A DNA stretch of 64,000 bases from Thermoproteus uzoniensis 768-20 (GCF_000193375.1 NC_015315.1:1248622-1312621); one strand, 5' to 3'; counted from the stretch's first letter, positions 1 to 9,092 are shown. Notes: generated by a model not told the origin, from the sequence alone. Program-made: numbers and translations.

Positions 1-497
1 AGGAGGCGTTAATGGGCTCTCTAAAGGTAGTCGAGGAGGTCGATGCGGAGTACGGCAAAATCTTCGGGAGGAGCTACGGGATAGTCCAGACGTACAGGAT
101 GGAGGACGCCGACTATGCCATAATAGCATATGGCGGAGCCGCCTTCGGCAACGCCCGCGAGGCCGCCGACATAGCTAGGGAGAAGGGCATAAAGGCAGGC
201 GCGATAAGGTTGCGGGTGTGGAGGCCGTTCCCCACGAGCCATCTGCTCAAGCAACTGGCCGGCGTCAAGGCGTTTGCGGTGGTCGACAGAGCCATCGCGT
301 TCGGCTCATCGGGAGGAGGGCCGGTGTTCTTGGACGTGGCCGCCGCGCTCTGGATGAACGGCATCGACATACCCGGGCTGTCCGTGATACACGGCATAGG
401 GCAACGCTCTATGTACGTCGAGGACTTCGTCAAGATATACGAGATGCTGAAGAGCGGCGAAAGGAATAAAGTGATCTACATGGGGCTGAGGCTATGA
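1..497 (+). CDS. porA: Pyruvate:ferredoxin oxidoreductase alpha subunit, C-terminal part (5' end outside window)
   Basis: The reading frame is open from base 3 through the left edge, so this is the C-terminal end of a longer gene and the ATG at base 12 is internal. The visible 160 or so residues contain the II-type core domain of 2-oxoacid oxidoreductase alpha subunits (AIIAYGGAAFGNAREAAD) and end with a conserved partner-contact region (GIGQRSMYVEDF). The subunit works with the TPP-binding beta subunit to oxidise pyruvate to acetyl-CoA and reduce ferredoxin in the cytoplasm. The stop overlaps the start of porB (ATGA), which shows translational coupling. The family assignment is supported mainly by the adjacent porB; a sister 2-oxoacid such as 2-oxoisovalerate cannot be excluded as substrate. 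Confidence 0.85.
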   Translation, partial: EALMGSLKVVEEVDAEYGKIFGRSYGIVQTYRMEDADYAIIAYGGAAFGNAREAADIAREKGIKAGAIRLRVWRPFPTSHLLKQLAGVKAFAVVDRAIAFGSSGGGPVFLDVAAALWMNGIDIPGLSVIHGIGQRSMYVEDFVKIYEMLKSGERNKVIYMGLRL

Positions 498-1441
498 AGG
501 TGGTGTACAAGTCAATCTGGGATCTGCCAGCCGAGGAGCTGTTTGCCTCCGGCCACCGCGCCTGTGCGGGTTGCGGGCCCGCCATTGCCATGAGGTGGAT
601 AACCAAGACCGCCGGGCCGAACACCATCGTGGTCAACGCCACTGGCTGTATGGAGGTCACCACCACGCAATACCCGGAGACCGCTTGGATGGTGCCCTAC
701 CTACACGTCGCCTTCGAGAACGCCGCGGCGGCCGCCGCGGGCATCGACTCGGCCATAAGGGTAATGTCCAAGAAGGGGCTCTGGAGCTCCGGCAAGACAA
801 ACGTCGTGGTCATAGCCGGCGACGGCGGGACCTACGACATAGGCCTCCAGTCCCTCAGCGGCATGCTGGAGAGGGGACACCACGTGCTCTACATACTCTA
901 CGACAACGAGGCCTACATGAACACCGGCATACAGAGGAGCGGCGGCACGCCGCGCTTCGCCTGGACTACCACGACGCCTGTGGGGAAGGCCATAAGAGGC
1001 AAGATACAGGCTAAGAAGGACATAATGGGTATCGTGATGGCGCATAGAGTGCCCTACGCCGCCACCGCCACCATATCCAACATAGTGGACATGGCCAACA
1101 AGATAAAGACAGCGCTGGAGTACACGGCGGAGGGCCCCACCTTCCTGCACATACTGGCGCCTTGCCCGCCGGGCTGGCGCTTCCCCGAAGAGCGGACTGT
1201 GGAGGCGGCTAGGCTGGCGGTGGAGACAGGCTACTTCCCGCTTTACGAGTACGACCACGGGAAGATAAGGCTGAATCCGCCCACCTCGAACATGGTGGCC
1301 GACCCGAAGCGCAGGAAGCCGCTGAGGGAGTTCTTGAAGTTCCAGGGTAGGTTCGCGCACTTGACCGACGCGGAGATAGAGGAGCTGGAGAAGGAGGTGG
1401 TCGCCAATCTGGAGTATTTGGCCAAACTGGCTTCGCTTTAA
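494..1441 (+). CDS. porB: Pyruvate:ferredoxin oxidoreductase beta subunit (TPP-binding)
   Basis: This 315-residue protein has the usual length of archaeal PorB. It carries the N-terminal cysteine pair of the [4Fe-4S] cluster (HRACAGCGPA, about residues 22-31) and further cysteines near 53 and 220 (CPPGW). The thiamine pyrophosphate/Mg motif is GDGGTYDIGLQSL followed by YDNEAYMNTG (about residues 110-142). It binds TPP, decarboxylates the 2-oxoacid and passes electrons to ferredoxin. Its ATG overlaps the porA stop by four bases. The gamma and delta subunits are not in the window and presumably lie upstream. Substrate is most likely pyruvate, by analogy with the family. Confidence 0.92.
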   Translation: MKVVYKSIWDLPAEELFASGHRACAGCGPAIAMRWITKTAGPNTIVVNATGCMEVTTTQYPETAWMVPYLHVAFENAAAAAAGIDSAIRVMSKKGLWSSGKTNVVVIAGDGGTYDIGLQSLSGMLERGHHVLYILYDNEAYMNTGIQRSGGTPRFAWTTTTPVGKAIRGKIQAKKDIMGIVMAHRVPYAATATISNIVDMANKIKTALEYTAEGPTFLHILAPCPPGWRFPEERTVEAARLAVETGYFPLYEYDHGKIRLNPPTSNMVADPKRRKPLREFLKFQGRFAHLTDAEIEELEKEVVANLEYLAKLASL

Positions 1442-1461
1442 ATAGAGCCGGTATTCCCTTT

Positions 1462-1800
1462 ATGGGTTGGGTGTTCGAGAAGCTCAACGAGTGTATCGAG
1501 AGGCGTTATATATCGGGGAGGAACCTCACGTTGGCGCAGTTCAGGATTAAGGCCGGCTGCGTCGTGCCGGCGCACAGCCACGAGAACGAGCAGATAAGCC
1601 TCATCCTCGAGGGCAGGGCCCTCTTCGTGGTCGGCGGCGTAACGCGGGAGGTGTCCGCGGGCGAGGTAGTGCACATACCGCCGGGAGTCCTCCACGAGGT
1701 GAAGGCGCTCACCGACGTGGTGGTCGTCGACGTGTTCTCGCCTAGACGCGACGACTGGGAGAAAGGCGGCGACAGCTACCTCCGCGGAGGGGCCAGATAG
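1462..1800 (+). CDS. Small single-domain cupin protein
   Basis: This 112-residue protein is one cupin barrel. Cupin motif 1 is visible as HSHENEQISLILEG (about residues 34-47) and motif 2 as PPGVLHEVKA (about 73-82). The two histidines and glutamate of motif 1 plus the motif 2 histidine would form the metal site. It follows porB by about 20 bases and could share its transcript, although nothing in the sequence ties it to pyruvate oxidation. Single cupins of this size include isomerases, dioxygenases and metal-binding proteins of unknown substrate, so no reaction is assigned. Confidence 0.8.
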   Translation: MGWVFEKLNECIERRYISGRNLTLAQFRIKAGCVVPAHSHENEQISLILEGRALFVVGGVTREVSAGEVVHIPPGVLHEVKALTDVVVVDVFSPRRDDWEKGGDSYLRGGAR

Positions 1801-1841
1801 GCGGCGTTTGCTATCCGCCGGCCGGCTAAGATCGCCGCTAG

Positions 1842-1860
1842 CCCGGCCCGCGGGGCCGGG
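1842..1860 (+). terminator. GC-rich hairpin downstream of the cupin gene
   Basis: Eight perfectly paired bases (CCCGGCCC / GGGCCGGG) enclose a three-base loop 42 bases after the cupin stop, just before an AT-rich stretch. It could end or stabilise the por-cupin transcript. Archaeal termination relies mainly on T-runs, so the role is inferred from shape and position only. Confidence 0.35.
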
Positions 1861-1962
1861 TAAATAAAGGTATTTTCCAGAAACAATATCACTTAGCTAA
1901 TATATAGATCCTACTGGTTAAAGGTGTGCATAGGTCTTATTAAATAACGGCGTCGGAGACTC

Positions 1963-3879
1963 ATGCGCCTAAAATTCCTGCCCCTAGCGTTAATAGGGCT
2001 GGCGGCTCTCGCGCTAGCCGGTCCGATAAACGTGGTCTTCCCCTACAACGCACAGATACAGTACTTGGCCTACAAAACCGTCACGTTGACCGTACAGCTA
2101 GGCCCCGGCGGCACCTACACCATATCGCCGCCCGCCGTGACTCCCGGCTCCGGCTTCGCCTACAGCGGCATGGTGATACAATTCCAAGGCGTCTACCCGT
2201 CCGTGCAAGTGGCCGCCAACGGCTTCTTCAGCAAGTCCTACAACTCGGAGGGCTTCCTGCAGGCGGTATACGTCGGCCCCGACGCCAGCAAGGTGATGTT
2301 GATAAACACGGCCAACACCAACGTACAGGTACAGGTGCAGATCACCTACCAGTTCACCTACGACCAGTACGTCCCGCTGGCCAACGGAACTGTCTTGACC
2401 GTCACGTTGCCCAACGCGAAGTTGCCGCAGGGCTTCGGGGAGAGCGCCACCGTTAGGCTGGATCCCGGCGCGCCTTACGTGATAAGCTCCGTGGAGCTCC
2501 CCGACGGATCGCCGGCGAGCGCCTACCGCGTAGAGCCCAAGGTGGTTGAGCTGACGCAGCCCGGCACCTACAAGGTGGTGATAGCCAGCGGCCCCTCGTT
2601 GCCAGCGGCGCTACTGGTCAAGAGCCTGGCCCAACAGACGGCCACCGTCGGCCCCAACTCCCAGCTGACCGTTAGCGGGTCCCAGATAGGGGTGCCGCAA
2701 GGCTGGCAGTTGCTGGGCTATGTGGTGTTCGCGTACACCGGCAACGTGAATCTAGTGGGCCAACAGGCGGGTGGCCAGATCAGCATATCTGGCGGCCTGG
2801 TCGACATAGTGAACAACAACACGCTGAACTTCATAATAAGATCCGTGAGCTACTTAATACCGCCGTTGTGGCAGGCACAGCTGACCTACAAGATAGCCAT
2901 AGTGTACGGCGACAGCTTCACCGTGACGTCGACAATGAACTCCCCCGTCAACGTGATATACATACCCATAGTCTACAAGGCCGCGCAGGTCACCTGGTTG
3001 CCCGACAGGGCGCTGGTTAACGTCACGCAAGCCGACGTGTCAGACGGCGTGTGGACCGCCGTAGTGCTCCAGCTACCCGCCCTCGCCAAGATAGTCTCGA
3101 TAAAGACGCCGAGCAACGCGGTGATAACCAACGCCACCGACGTCCAGCTAGTGTGGGGCGGCGGCGTGAGGATGGCCTCAATAAGCCCCGACGGACACGA
3201 GGCGTATATAGTGGTGCAGGAGGGCAACACTGCCGAGACCGGCGTCTACACGTTCGTGATCGACTGGAGCCCGCTGACGATAACCGTGGCTAACAAGTTC
3301 GGCGGAGCTGTAAGCGACATCACCGCCACCGCCGGCCAGTACAACGTGGCGGTCTCCAACGGCGTGGTGAGCGTCTACGTATACCAGCCCGGGCCCGTCT
3401 CCGTGCAGATAGCCTACAAGGGCGTCCCGGCGGCCAACGTCCTGGTGCAGTCGTTGGACTTCAGCCAACACGTGGTGCAGCTGGGCATATACAACGTGAA
3501 GGTGGTCGTCGTAGGCGCCTTGAACCAGCCCATACCCAACGCCCAGGTGTCGATAAACGGCTTCCCCGCCAGCGGGACTACGGACAGTAGCGGGTCTGTG
3601 ACGTTCGGCGGAGTGCTCGAGGGAGCCTACACGCTGGCTGTCAACGTGGGCAACCGCGTGCACGTGACCAGCAATCTGACCGTGGCCGGCCCGAGCCAGA
3701 CCGTGACGGCGGTAGTCAAGACGCCGATAGTGGCCATAATCAACGGAGTGCCCATAACGGTGACCGATGCCGCGGCCGCCGCGGGCGGGGTCTCCGCCGC
3801 CGGCCTAGCGCTTGCGTTGAGGAGGATGCTGAGCAAGTCGAGTGAGGACGAGGCGGTAGCCGAGGTGGAGCAGGTATAA
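1963..3879 (+). CDS. Large exported or cell-surface protein with C-terminal membrane anchor
   Basis: The 638-residue product starts with a short signal peptide (MRLKFLPLALIGLAALALA, residues 1-19) and continues as a long beta-rich, Val/Thr/Asn-rich extracellular region. Near residues 510-560 a stretch with GALNQPIPNAQVSINGFPA and TTDSSGSVTF resembles the carboxypeptidase-regulatory-like or peptidase-associated Ig-type fold common in archaeal surface proteins. An Ala/Gly-rich hydrophobic segment near 600-620 followed by RR and an acidic tail looks like a C-terminal anchor. A TATA-like TTATTAAATA lies about 20 bases upstream of the ATG. The neighbouring alpha-glucosidase might suggest a role at the sugar-exposed surface, but the exact function is unknown. 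Confidence 0.75.
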   Translation: MRLKFLPLALIGLAALALAGPINVVFPYNAQIQYLAYKTVTLTVQLGPGGTYTISPPAVTPGSGFAYSGMVIQFQGVYPSVQVAANGFFSKSYNSEGFLQAVYVGPDASKVMLINTANTNVQVQVQITYQFTYDQYVPLANGTVLTVTLPNAKLPQGFGESATVRLDPGAPYVISSVELPDGSPASAYRVEPKVVELTQPGTYKVVIASGPSLPAALLVKSLAQQTATVGPNSQLTVSGSQIGVPQGWQLLGYVVFAYTGNVNLVGQQAGGQISISGGLVDIVNNNTLNFIIRSVSYLIPPLWQAQLTYKIAIVYGDSFTVTSTMNSPVNVIYIPIVYKAAQVTWLPDRALVNVTQADVSDGVWTAVVLQLPALAKIVSIKTPSNAVITNATDVQLVWGGGVRMASISPDGHEAYIVVQEGNTAETGVYTFVIDWSPLTITVANKFGGAVSDITATAGQYNVAVSNGVVSVYVYQPGPVSVQIAYKGVPAANVLVQSLDFSQHVVQLGIYNVKVVVVGALNQPIPNAQVSINGFPASGTTDSSGSVTFGGVLEGAYTLAVNVGNRVHVTSNLTVAGPSQTVTAVVKTPIVAIINGVPITVTDAAAAAGGVSAAGLALALRRMLSKSSEDEAVAEVEQV

Positions 3880-3914
3880 ACTCTTTTTAATCGGCCTCAA
3901 CCCCCCTCCTTTTC

Positions 3915-5924
3915 GTGAAGATTCTTGCCGAGTCCGACGGAGAGGTCCTCAGGCTGAGGATCAACGACCCGGCGCCCCTTGTGGATATACCCTTCTCCGG
4001 GAAGCCGGCCGAGCTCCCTCCGGAGCTCTCAATCGCCGAGGGGAAGTTCCCGTTCCGCCTAGAGGCCTACGCCGGCTTAAAGGGGCTTGTCCTGTCGCGG
4101 CCGCTCTCGTTAGACGAGCACGTCTACGGCCTCGGCGAGAAGGCCTTCGATCTGGATAGGAGGAGGGGGTTCTTCCAGCTCTGGAATGTCGACGTCGGCT
4201 GCGTCGCGAGGTACGGGTGGTACGTGGACCCCATGTACGTCTCCGTGCCCTTCCTCATCGTCTTCGACGCGGCGAAGGCCACGGGCTATTTCATCAACTC
4301 CGCGTCGCGCATATTCGTGGACGCGGGGCTCTATAGATACGATAGGCTGACCGTATTCGTGCCGGAGGACTCCGTGGAGCTGTTCGTCATAGGAGGCCCC
4401 AAGATCGAGGACGTGTTGAGGAGGTACTTCCGCCTCACCGGCATGCCGTTCCTCATGCCGGAGTGGGCCCTCGGGTACCAGATAAGCAGATACTCGTACT
4501 ATCCCCAGGAGAGGGTCGTGGAGGTGGTCAGGAGGCATGTGGAGATGGGGATACCGGTATCCGCGGTGTATCTCGACATAGACTACATGGACGGCTATAA
4601 GGCCTTTACGTGGGATCCCCAGAAGTTCCCGAACCCCCGGCAACTCGCCGAGGAGCTCCACAAGATGGGCGCCAGGCTCGTGACTATACTGAACCCGGCG
4701 TTGAAGGTCGACCAGAGATATCCCGTCTTCCGCGAGGCGTTGGGCCTCTTCGTCGAGACCAAAAACGGGGAGATCTACACCGGGGCCATGTGGCCCGGCA
4801 AGTCGGCCTGGATCGACTTCCTCAAGCCCGAGGCCAGATCGTGGTGGGCGGAGAGGGTGAGGCGTTGGGCCGAGGAGTGGGGCGTGGACGGCATATGGCT
4901 CGACATGAACGAGCCGACCGCTCTGGGGGAGCCGCAGAGGGACTGCGCCTTGGATCCGGAGGCGCTACACGACGCGGGCGGGAGGCGCGTGAGGCACGCA
5001 GAGGCGCACAACTACTACTCTGTCTTCCAGGCGGAGGCCACTTTTAGGGGGCTCGCCGAGGCCGGCAGAGAGCCCTTCATCCTCTCGCGCGCAGGCTCGG
5101 CGGGGATACAGCGCTACGCCGCGGTGTGGACCGGCGACAACGCTCCCAGCTGGGAGGATCTGAGGCTACAGACGGCCATAGTGCTCGGCCTATCGGTCAG
5201 CGGCGTGCCGTACGCCGGCTTCGACATAGGCTCGTTCGCGGGGCATAGGCACTACAAATCGCCCTACGTCAACGATATGGATCTGCTCGTCAGGTATTAC
5301 CAGATAGCGCTGTTCTTCCCCCTCTTTAGGTCCCACAGAGCGCCCGACACTCCCGATAGGGAGATCTACGAGTTGCCGGACAGATGGCGCGAGAAGGTCG
5401 TTAGGGTCGTGAAGTTGAGGTATAGGTTCCTGCCGTACCTCTCGGCGCTATCCCTCGAGGCCCACGAGGAAGGGAGGCCCATCTTGAGGCCCCTCGCCTA
5501 CTACCACCAAGACGACGAGAACGTCCACGCCATGTACGACGAATACTACGTCGGGCCCTACATACTCTACGCCCCTCTGCTCTGGAGGGAGGCCAAGAGG
5601 CCGATATATCTGCCGAGAGGTCGCTGGGCGGATTTCTGGACCGGCGAGATCTACGAAGGGCCGGTATGGGTGGAGAACTCCGACGAGCTCCCCATATACG
5701 TGAGGGAGGGCGCCGTGGTGCCTCTGGCCTCCGACAACGGGCTCGACGTGCTGGTCTTCGGCGACGGCGGAAGGATAAAGCTAAGGGACGGCACGGTCAT
5801 CCAGCGCGACGGCGGCGTGCTGGCCCTCTCGAAGCCTAAACGCGTGGACAAGGTCGTCGAGTACAGAGGGGGCCGGATCCTCGAAATATCCGTCGGCTCG
5901 CTCACGGATAGGGTCGTCATCTGA
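3915..5924 (+). CDS. malA: Alpha-glucosidase, glycoside hydrolase family 31
   Basis: The 669-residue product is close in length to Sulfolobus MalA (about 690). It has the GH31 layout: an N-terminal beta domain, then a (beta/alpha)8 barrel. The nucleophile is D330 in GIWLDMNEPTA and the acid/base is D408 in WTGDNAPSWEDLR. Family contacts VYLDIDYMDGYKAF and the C-terminal PLFRSHRAPDTPDRE are also present. The enzyme releases glucose from maltose, malto-oligosaccharides or isomaltose ends. No signal peptide is visible, so it should act in the cytoplasm. The start is GTG after an upstream pyrimidine run. Its last eight bases overlap the end of the convergent GH36 gene. Confidence 0.93.
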   Translation: MKILAESDGEVLRLRINDPAPLVDIPFSGKPAELPPELSIAEGKFPFRLEAYAGLKGLVLSRPLSLDEHVYGLGEKAFDLDRRRGFFQLWNVDVGCVARYGWYVDPMYVSVPFLIVFDAAKATGYFINSASRIFVDAGLYRYDRLTVFVPEDSVELFVIGGPKIEDVLRRYFRLTGMPFLMPEWALGYQISRYSYYPQERVVEVVRRHVEMGIPVSAVYLDIDYMDGYKAFTWDPQKFPNPRQLAEELHKMGARLVTILNPALKVDQRYPVFREALGLFVETKNGEIYTGAMWPGKSAWIDFLKPEARSWWAERVRRWAEEWGVDGIWLDMNEPTALGEPQRDCALDPEALHDAGGRRVRHAEAHNYYSVFQAEATFRGLAEAGREPFILSRAGSAGIQRYAAVWTGDNAPSWEDLRLQTAIVLGLSVSGVPYAGFDIGSFAGHRHYKSPYVNDMDLLVRYYQIALFFPLFRSHRAPDTPDREIYELPDRWREKVVRVVKLRYRFLPYLSALSLEAHEEGRPILRPLAYYHQDDENVHAMYDEYYVGPYILYAPLLWREAKRPIYLPRGRWADFWTGEIYEGPVWVENSDELPIYVREGAVVPLASDNGLDVLVFGDGGRIKLRDGTVIQRDGGVLALSKPKRVDKVVEYRGGRILEISVGSLTDRVVI

Positions 5925-7857
5925 TCTCCACCGGCGTTCCCGGCGCTATGGGCCTCCCGTCCACTACGGGGTAGGGCGGCAGTATATATTCGGCGAGCCC
6001 TATGAGCCCCGCCCTCGACAAGATCACCACCTCGCAGTCCAGGGGCTCCAGCTCCACCTCGACGCCTCCGCTCTGCAACCTGCCGCCCTCGCGCGAGAAG
6101 ACCTTGTAGTAGACCTCGGGGACGTACTCGTAGGGCAACGACCCGACGCTCAGGAAGTCGGCCGCTCTTCTGTCCGACACGTTGCACAGGGCGACGGCCG
6201 CCTTGCCTCTCACTGTCGAGGCGAGCTTCAAGAGGCGGCGGCCTCTGTAGGGGTTGTCGAAGAGCACGTCGCGCGTCGGGACCGCGGGGAAGTCCACCCT
6301 CACGACCTCCCCGTTGGGCAAGACCGCCATCTTCAAGAGATCCGCGTTGGTCTTGGCGGGGTCTCTGTCGGTTATGTACACGGGGCCTCCGCTGAAGACT
6401 CTGAGCACTAGGTGGAGCTTCGCGTGGGGATCGTAGCTGGAGAACATGTCGAAGTCGGGCCAGACGACCTCGGAGAAGAATAGCGAGCCGTATGCGTTGG
6501 ATATGGCGTGTAGCCGCGCCCCCTCGCGCCAGTAGGGCAGATAGTCGTTGGAGGTCCTCATGACGTTGCTCAAGAAGTAGTTGCTGTAGTTCTCCGGGTT
6601 CATGGACATGCAGTTTAGCACGGACAGGCCGGACTGGTCGGCGGCTAGCTGGAGCGCCGTCTGGAGCGAGGCCGACGCCCTGCCCACCTTCTCGCGTGCG
6701 TAGCGCGCTATCAGCCTCGCGGAGCACTGGTTGTCGACCTTGACGAAGTCGAACCCTCTAAGGCTTGTGTAGAGCCGTTTGTAGAGGAGGAGGGCCTCGG
6801 GGAACGCGGGCGGCGGGGCCTTCGCCGCAACGTAGGGAATCCCGGCGACGCCCAGCTCCCCCTCGACGCTCTCGTCGAAGCCGCCCCAGTGGACGTTCAA
6901 CGTGTGCCAGAGGCCGACCCACCTCACGCCGAGCGATCTCAAGCCCTCCACGGTCTTTTCGAAGCCGCCGGGGAACTTCCCCTCGTCAGGCCTCAAAGAG
7001 GTCAACACCCTGTTGAGGCAACACGGTTGCTCCACCTTCCTCTCCCTCTGCCACCCGTCGTCTATCAACGCCCAGACCACGGACACGCCCCTCTCCCTCA
7101 GACCCCTCACAACGTCCACCACGCCGGGGCCCGAGACGTCTGCAAGGAACGCGTTCCAGCTACACCAGCCCAGGTAGTTCAGGAACTCGGGCCGCCGCTT
7201 GTCGGCCCTCAGCCTTAAATTGGCGCGGGCCGCGAGGGCCCTCCAGGCCCTCCTCAAGGCCTCGTAGGGATCGCCGGAGAGGCCGTACGCCAATATCCAA
7301 GACCGCCCTATACGTCTGGACTCGACGCCCATATAGGCCTTCGCCGTCCAGCCGCTCCAGAGATAGCCGCTGAGATCGCCCGAAGAGGCGGCGAGGAGGG
7401 CTAAGTAGCCGCCGTCTTTTAAGGAGGCCAGCAACGCTACAGTGAACGGCAAGAGGTCGGGGAAATCCTCGCCGAAGTAGGGAGTCGCCCAAGGCTGTAT
7501 CCACCACTTCGCCACGTCGAGCTCCGCCGACGGCCTCTTAGGGTAGTTGGAGGGAGACGCAGCGCACTCCTCCGGATTGCCCTTGCCCACATAGGCCTGG
7601 TTGCACTGCCAGGGCCCGTCGTAGATCTGCGCGTTTGTAAGAGCTACGAAGGCCGCCGCGTCTGCCTTGACCGATATGTCCAGAGGCCAGTCCGCGAGCT
7701 CCGCGTCGGCGTTGGCCTCAACGCCGACGGCGCCCGAGGAGCTGTCTCCGTCCACGAGAAGCCTCAGGGCCCCCCTCCCGCATAGGTTATAGCTATCCCC
7801 CTCGCGGGAGGGGATACATACGCCGTCTTTGAAATAGGCCCGGACGACCGCGAACAC
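5917..7857 (-). CDS. Alpha-galactosidase-like enzyme, glycoside hydrolase family 36 (raffinose synthase/Sip1 branch)
   Basis: The 646-residue product matches archaeal GH36 enzymes of the raffinose-synthase-like branch, known in Sulfolobus as GalS. Visible hallmarks are GWCSWNAFLADVSG (about residue 230), VWALIDDGWQ, the nucleophile D375 in FDFVKVDNQCS, and the likely acid/base D438 in RTSNDYLPYW. A supersandwich N-terminal beta domain precedes the barrel. No signal peptide is seen, so a cytoplasmic role on alpha-galactosides is expected. It starts with GTG 22 bases after a TATA palindrome shared with the divergent membrane gene. Convergence with malA groups two exo-glycosidases, suggesting oligosaccharide use. 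True substrate (galactoside or transglycosylation) is not decided by sequence. Confidence 0.87.
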   Translation of the reverse strand: MFAVVRAYFKDGVCIPSREGDSYNLCGRGALRLLVDGDSSSGAVGVEANADAELADWPLDISVKADAAAFVALTNAQIYDGPWQCNQAYVGKGNPEECAASPSNYPKRPSAELDVAKWWIQPWATPYFGEDFPDLLPFTVALLASLKDGGYLALLAASSGDLSGYLWSGWTAKAYMGVESRRIGRSWILAYGLSGDPYEALRRAWRALAARANLRLRADKRRPEFLNYLGWCSWNAFLADVSGPGVVDVVRGLRERGVSVVWALIDDGWQRERKVEQPCCLNRVLTSLRPDEGKFPGGFEKTVEGLRSLGVRWVGLWHTLNVHWGGFDESVEGELGVAGIPYVAAKAPPPAFPEALLLYKRLYTSLRGFDFVKVDNQCSARLIARYAREKVGRASASLQTALQLAADQSGLSVLNCMSMNPENYSNYFLSNVMRTSNDYLPYWREGARLHAISNAYGSLFFSEVVWPDFDMFSSYDPHAKLHLVLRVFSGGPVYITDRDPAKTNADLLKMAVLPNGEVVRVDFPAVPTRDVLFDNPYRGRRLLKLASTVRGKAAVALCNVSDRRAADFLSVGSLPYEYVPEVYYKVFSREGGRLQSGGVEVELEPLDCEVVILSRAGLIGLAEYILPPYPVVDGRPIAPGTPVEIR

Positions 7858-7875
7858 AACAACTACGTCCTCAAT

Positions 7876-7883
7876 AAATATTT
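7876..7883. promoter_or_regulatory. Single palindromic TATA box serving two divergent genes
   Basis: AAATATTT reads the same on both strands. Its centre is about 25 bases before the ATG at 7905 on the plus strand and about 22 bases before the GTG at 7857 on the minus strand. These are the spacings of leaderless transcripts, so one box can explain both starts; no second TATA-like box is available in the 47-base gap. Confidence 0.55.
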
Positions 7884-7904
7884 CACTGGAAATCGGCGTG
7901 TCGT

Positions 7905-8618
7905 ATGTTGCCCAGGGAGAGAAGCGTGTTGGGGATACTGACCTTCTCGTTCGCGCTCGCTCTGGCAGGCGCCGCGCCCAAGATAGAGCCGGCAGGGGCC
8001 CTCCTCGCCGCCGTCGCCTACGCCCTCCACTTGACGACCTTCGACCCCATATTCAATTCCATACTTAGGCCGCGGCCCAGGACCTGGGGCCTCATGGCGG
8101 CGAACTTAGTCCCCTACACTGCAGCGATCGCGTTGGGGCTCTGGAGCCCTCCGGCGTTTGCCGTAGCGGCGCTAGTGTTCGCCGTATACGTCGTCCTCGC
8201 CGCGCGCGGCCTGGCCAGGTCGGTGCCCGGCGTCGTCTTGGGCACCGCCATGCTCTCGTCGATCTTCCTCTTGGCGAAGTCCATGGTCGACCCCTCCCTC
8301 GGCGTCGTCGACTACGCCGTATATGCCCTATTCGTCGGCTACCACGTGGCCACCGCGTACTACGTCGAGTCGAGGCTCGCCTTCAGGAACGTATCGCCCT
8401 GGAGCGCGCTGGTCCCCTGGATCCCCGCGGTGATCGCGGCGGGAGCCGTCAGGCCGTTGTTGCTGGTAGCCGCCGTGGAGCCCACCGCTAAGTTCGCCGC
8501 AAATATTGCCAACAACGTCAAGTACAAAAGCGGCAGAGACATAGCGAGGATGGGCTGGCGCGAGCTGGCGAGATCTGCTCTACTTACAGCGATTTTAGCC
8601 GCGCTGTACCACGTCTAA
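7905..8618 (+). CDS. Polytopic membrane protein of unknown function
   Basis: This 237-residue protein is almost entirely hydrophobic, with about seven predicted membrane segments (for example LGILTFSFALALAGAA, FAVAALVFAVYVVLAA, AVYALFVGYHVATAYYV). Short loops carry few charged residues and no recognised enzymatic motif. A late segment, AAVEPTAKFAANIAN, has polar residues within a helix. It was compared by eye with UbiA-type and YwiC-type membrane proteins without a convincing match. It shares a TATA palindrome with the divergent GH36 gene, which hints at co-expression. A role in sugar or lipid transport would be speculation. Confidence 0.75.
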   Translation: MLPRERSVLGILTFSFALALAGAAPKIEPAGALLAAVAYALHLTTFDPIFNSILRPRPRTWGLMAANLVPYTAAIALGLWSPPAFAVAALVFAVYVVLAARGLARSVPGVVLGTAMLSSIFLLAKSMVDPSLGVVDYAVYALFVGYHVATAYYVESRLAFRNVSPWSALVPWIPAVIAAGAVRPLLLVAAVEPTAKFAANIANNVKYKSGRDIARMGWRELARSALLTAILAALYHV

Positions 8619-8624
8619 AGATAA

Positions 8625-8822
8625 CGCCCTCAACTTCTCCTCCAGCTCTTTCAGCTCCTCGGCGAGCTCGGATCAGGCTCCGCGGCGTCCCTTAAGGGCC
8701 ACGACTTATACGACGAACTCCGAGACCAACGAGAAGCCCGTCCCGGCTATCAGCTCCTCCAGCTACTGTGCAACCGATACGGCATCGACGCTGCCGTGTA
8801 TCTGCGGGCCAGCACCAGATAG
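8625..8822 (+). pseudogene. Possible gene fragment (C-terminal remnant, no start codon)
   Basis: From an in-frame TAA at 8622 to a TAG at 8820 the plus strand is open for 65 codons with the GC-rich third positions of real genes here. It ends in GHDLYDELRDQREARPG and NRYGIDAAVYLRASTR. There is no plausible start codon and no promoter, since it lies directly behind the stop of the membrane gene. The antisense strand of the first part could encode a charged helix (ELAEELKELEEKLRAL), the type seen in small antitoxins, but stops follow quickly. I read this as the remains of a gene; its family is not recognised. Confidence 0.35.
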
Positions 8823-9092
8823 GGCCTTTTAGAACATACGTAGCGCCGCCGATCCGGGACGCGGTGCGGAGCCCTTAAGAAGCCGGAGACCCCAGCGCGA
8901 GTATATTTGGGCTGTTGTCCGGGTCTAATACCATTAGCCCTACTCATAACACTCTATATACTCTATTCATCTATATATTTATATTATGATGATTTCTAAG
9001 TTTATTTATATTTTAAAAATAAAAATTTCATTTATTATATCCATTGATATAACTCATAGAAAGTTTTTTAATCCCAAAATTAAAGTTACGGC
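8823..9092. other. AT-rich gap with promoter of the acyl-CoA synthetase operon
   Basis: After a moderately GC-rich first part with no convincing frame, bases 8950-9090 are very AT-rich. The box GTTTTTTAATC (9063-9073) is centred about 25 bases before the ATG at 9093, so it is the likely promoter. The repeated TTTATATT-type tracts upstream (8970-9040) give no other recognised element. Confidence 0.5.

Noticed and set aside
701-1360. Minus-strand 219-codon frame opposite porB
   Set aside because: A shadow frame of the GC-rich porB gene with no protein-like features.
5651-6727. Long minus-strand 358-codon frame across the malA/GH36 junction
   Set aside because: It is the wrong phase of the GH36 gene: arginine-rich, low-complexity translation, while the GH36 frame has complete catalytic motifs.
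8960-9060. ATGATGA in the AT-rich gap as a C box of a C/D guide RNA
   Set aside because: No D or D' box (CTGA) at suitable distance, and the stretch is simple AT-rich promoter DNA.
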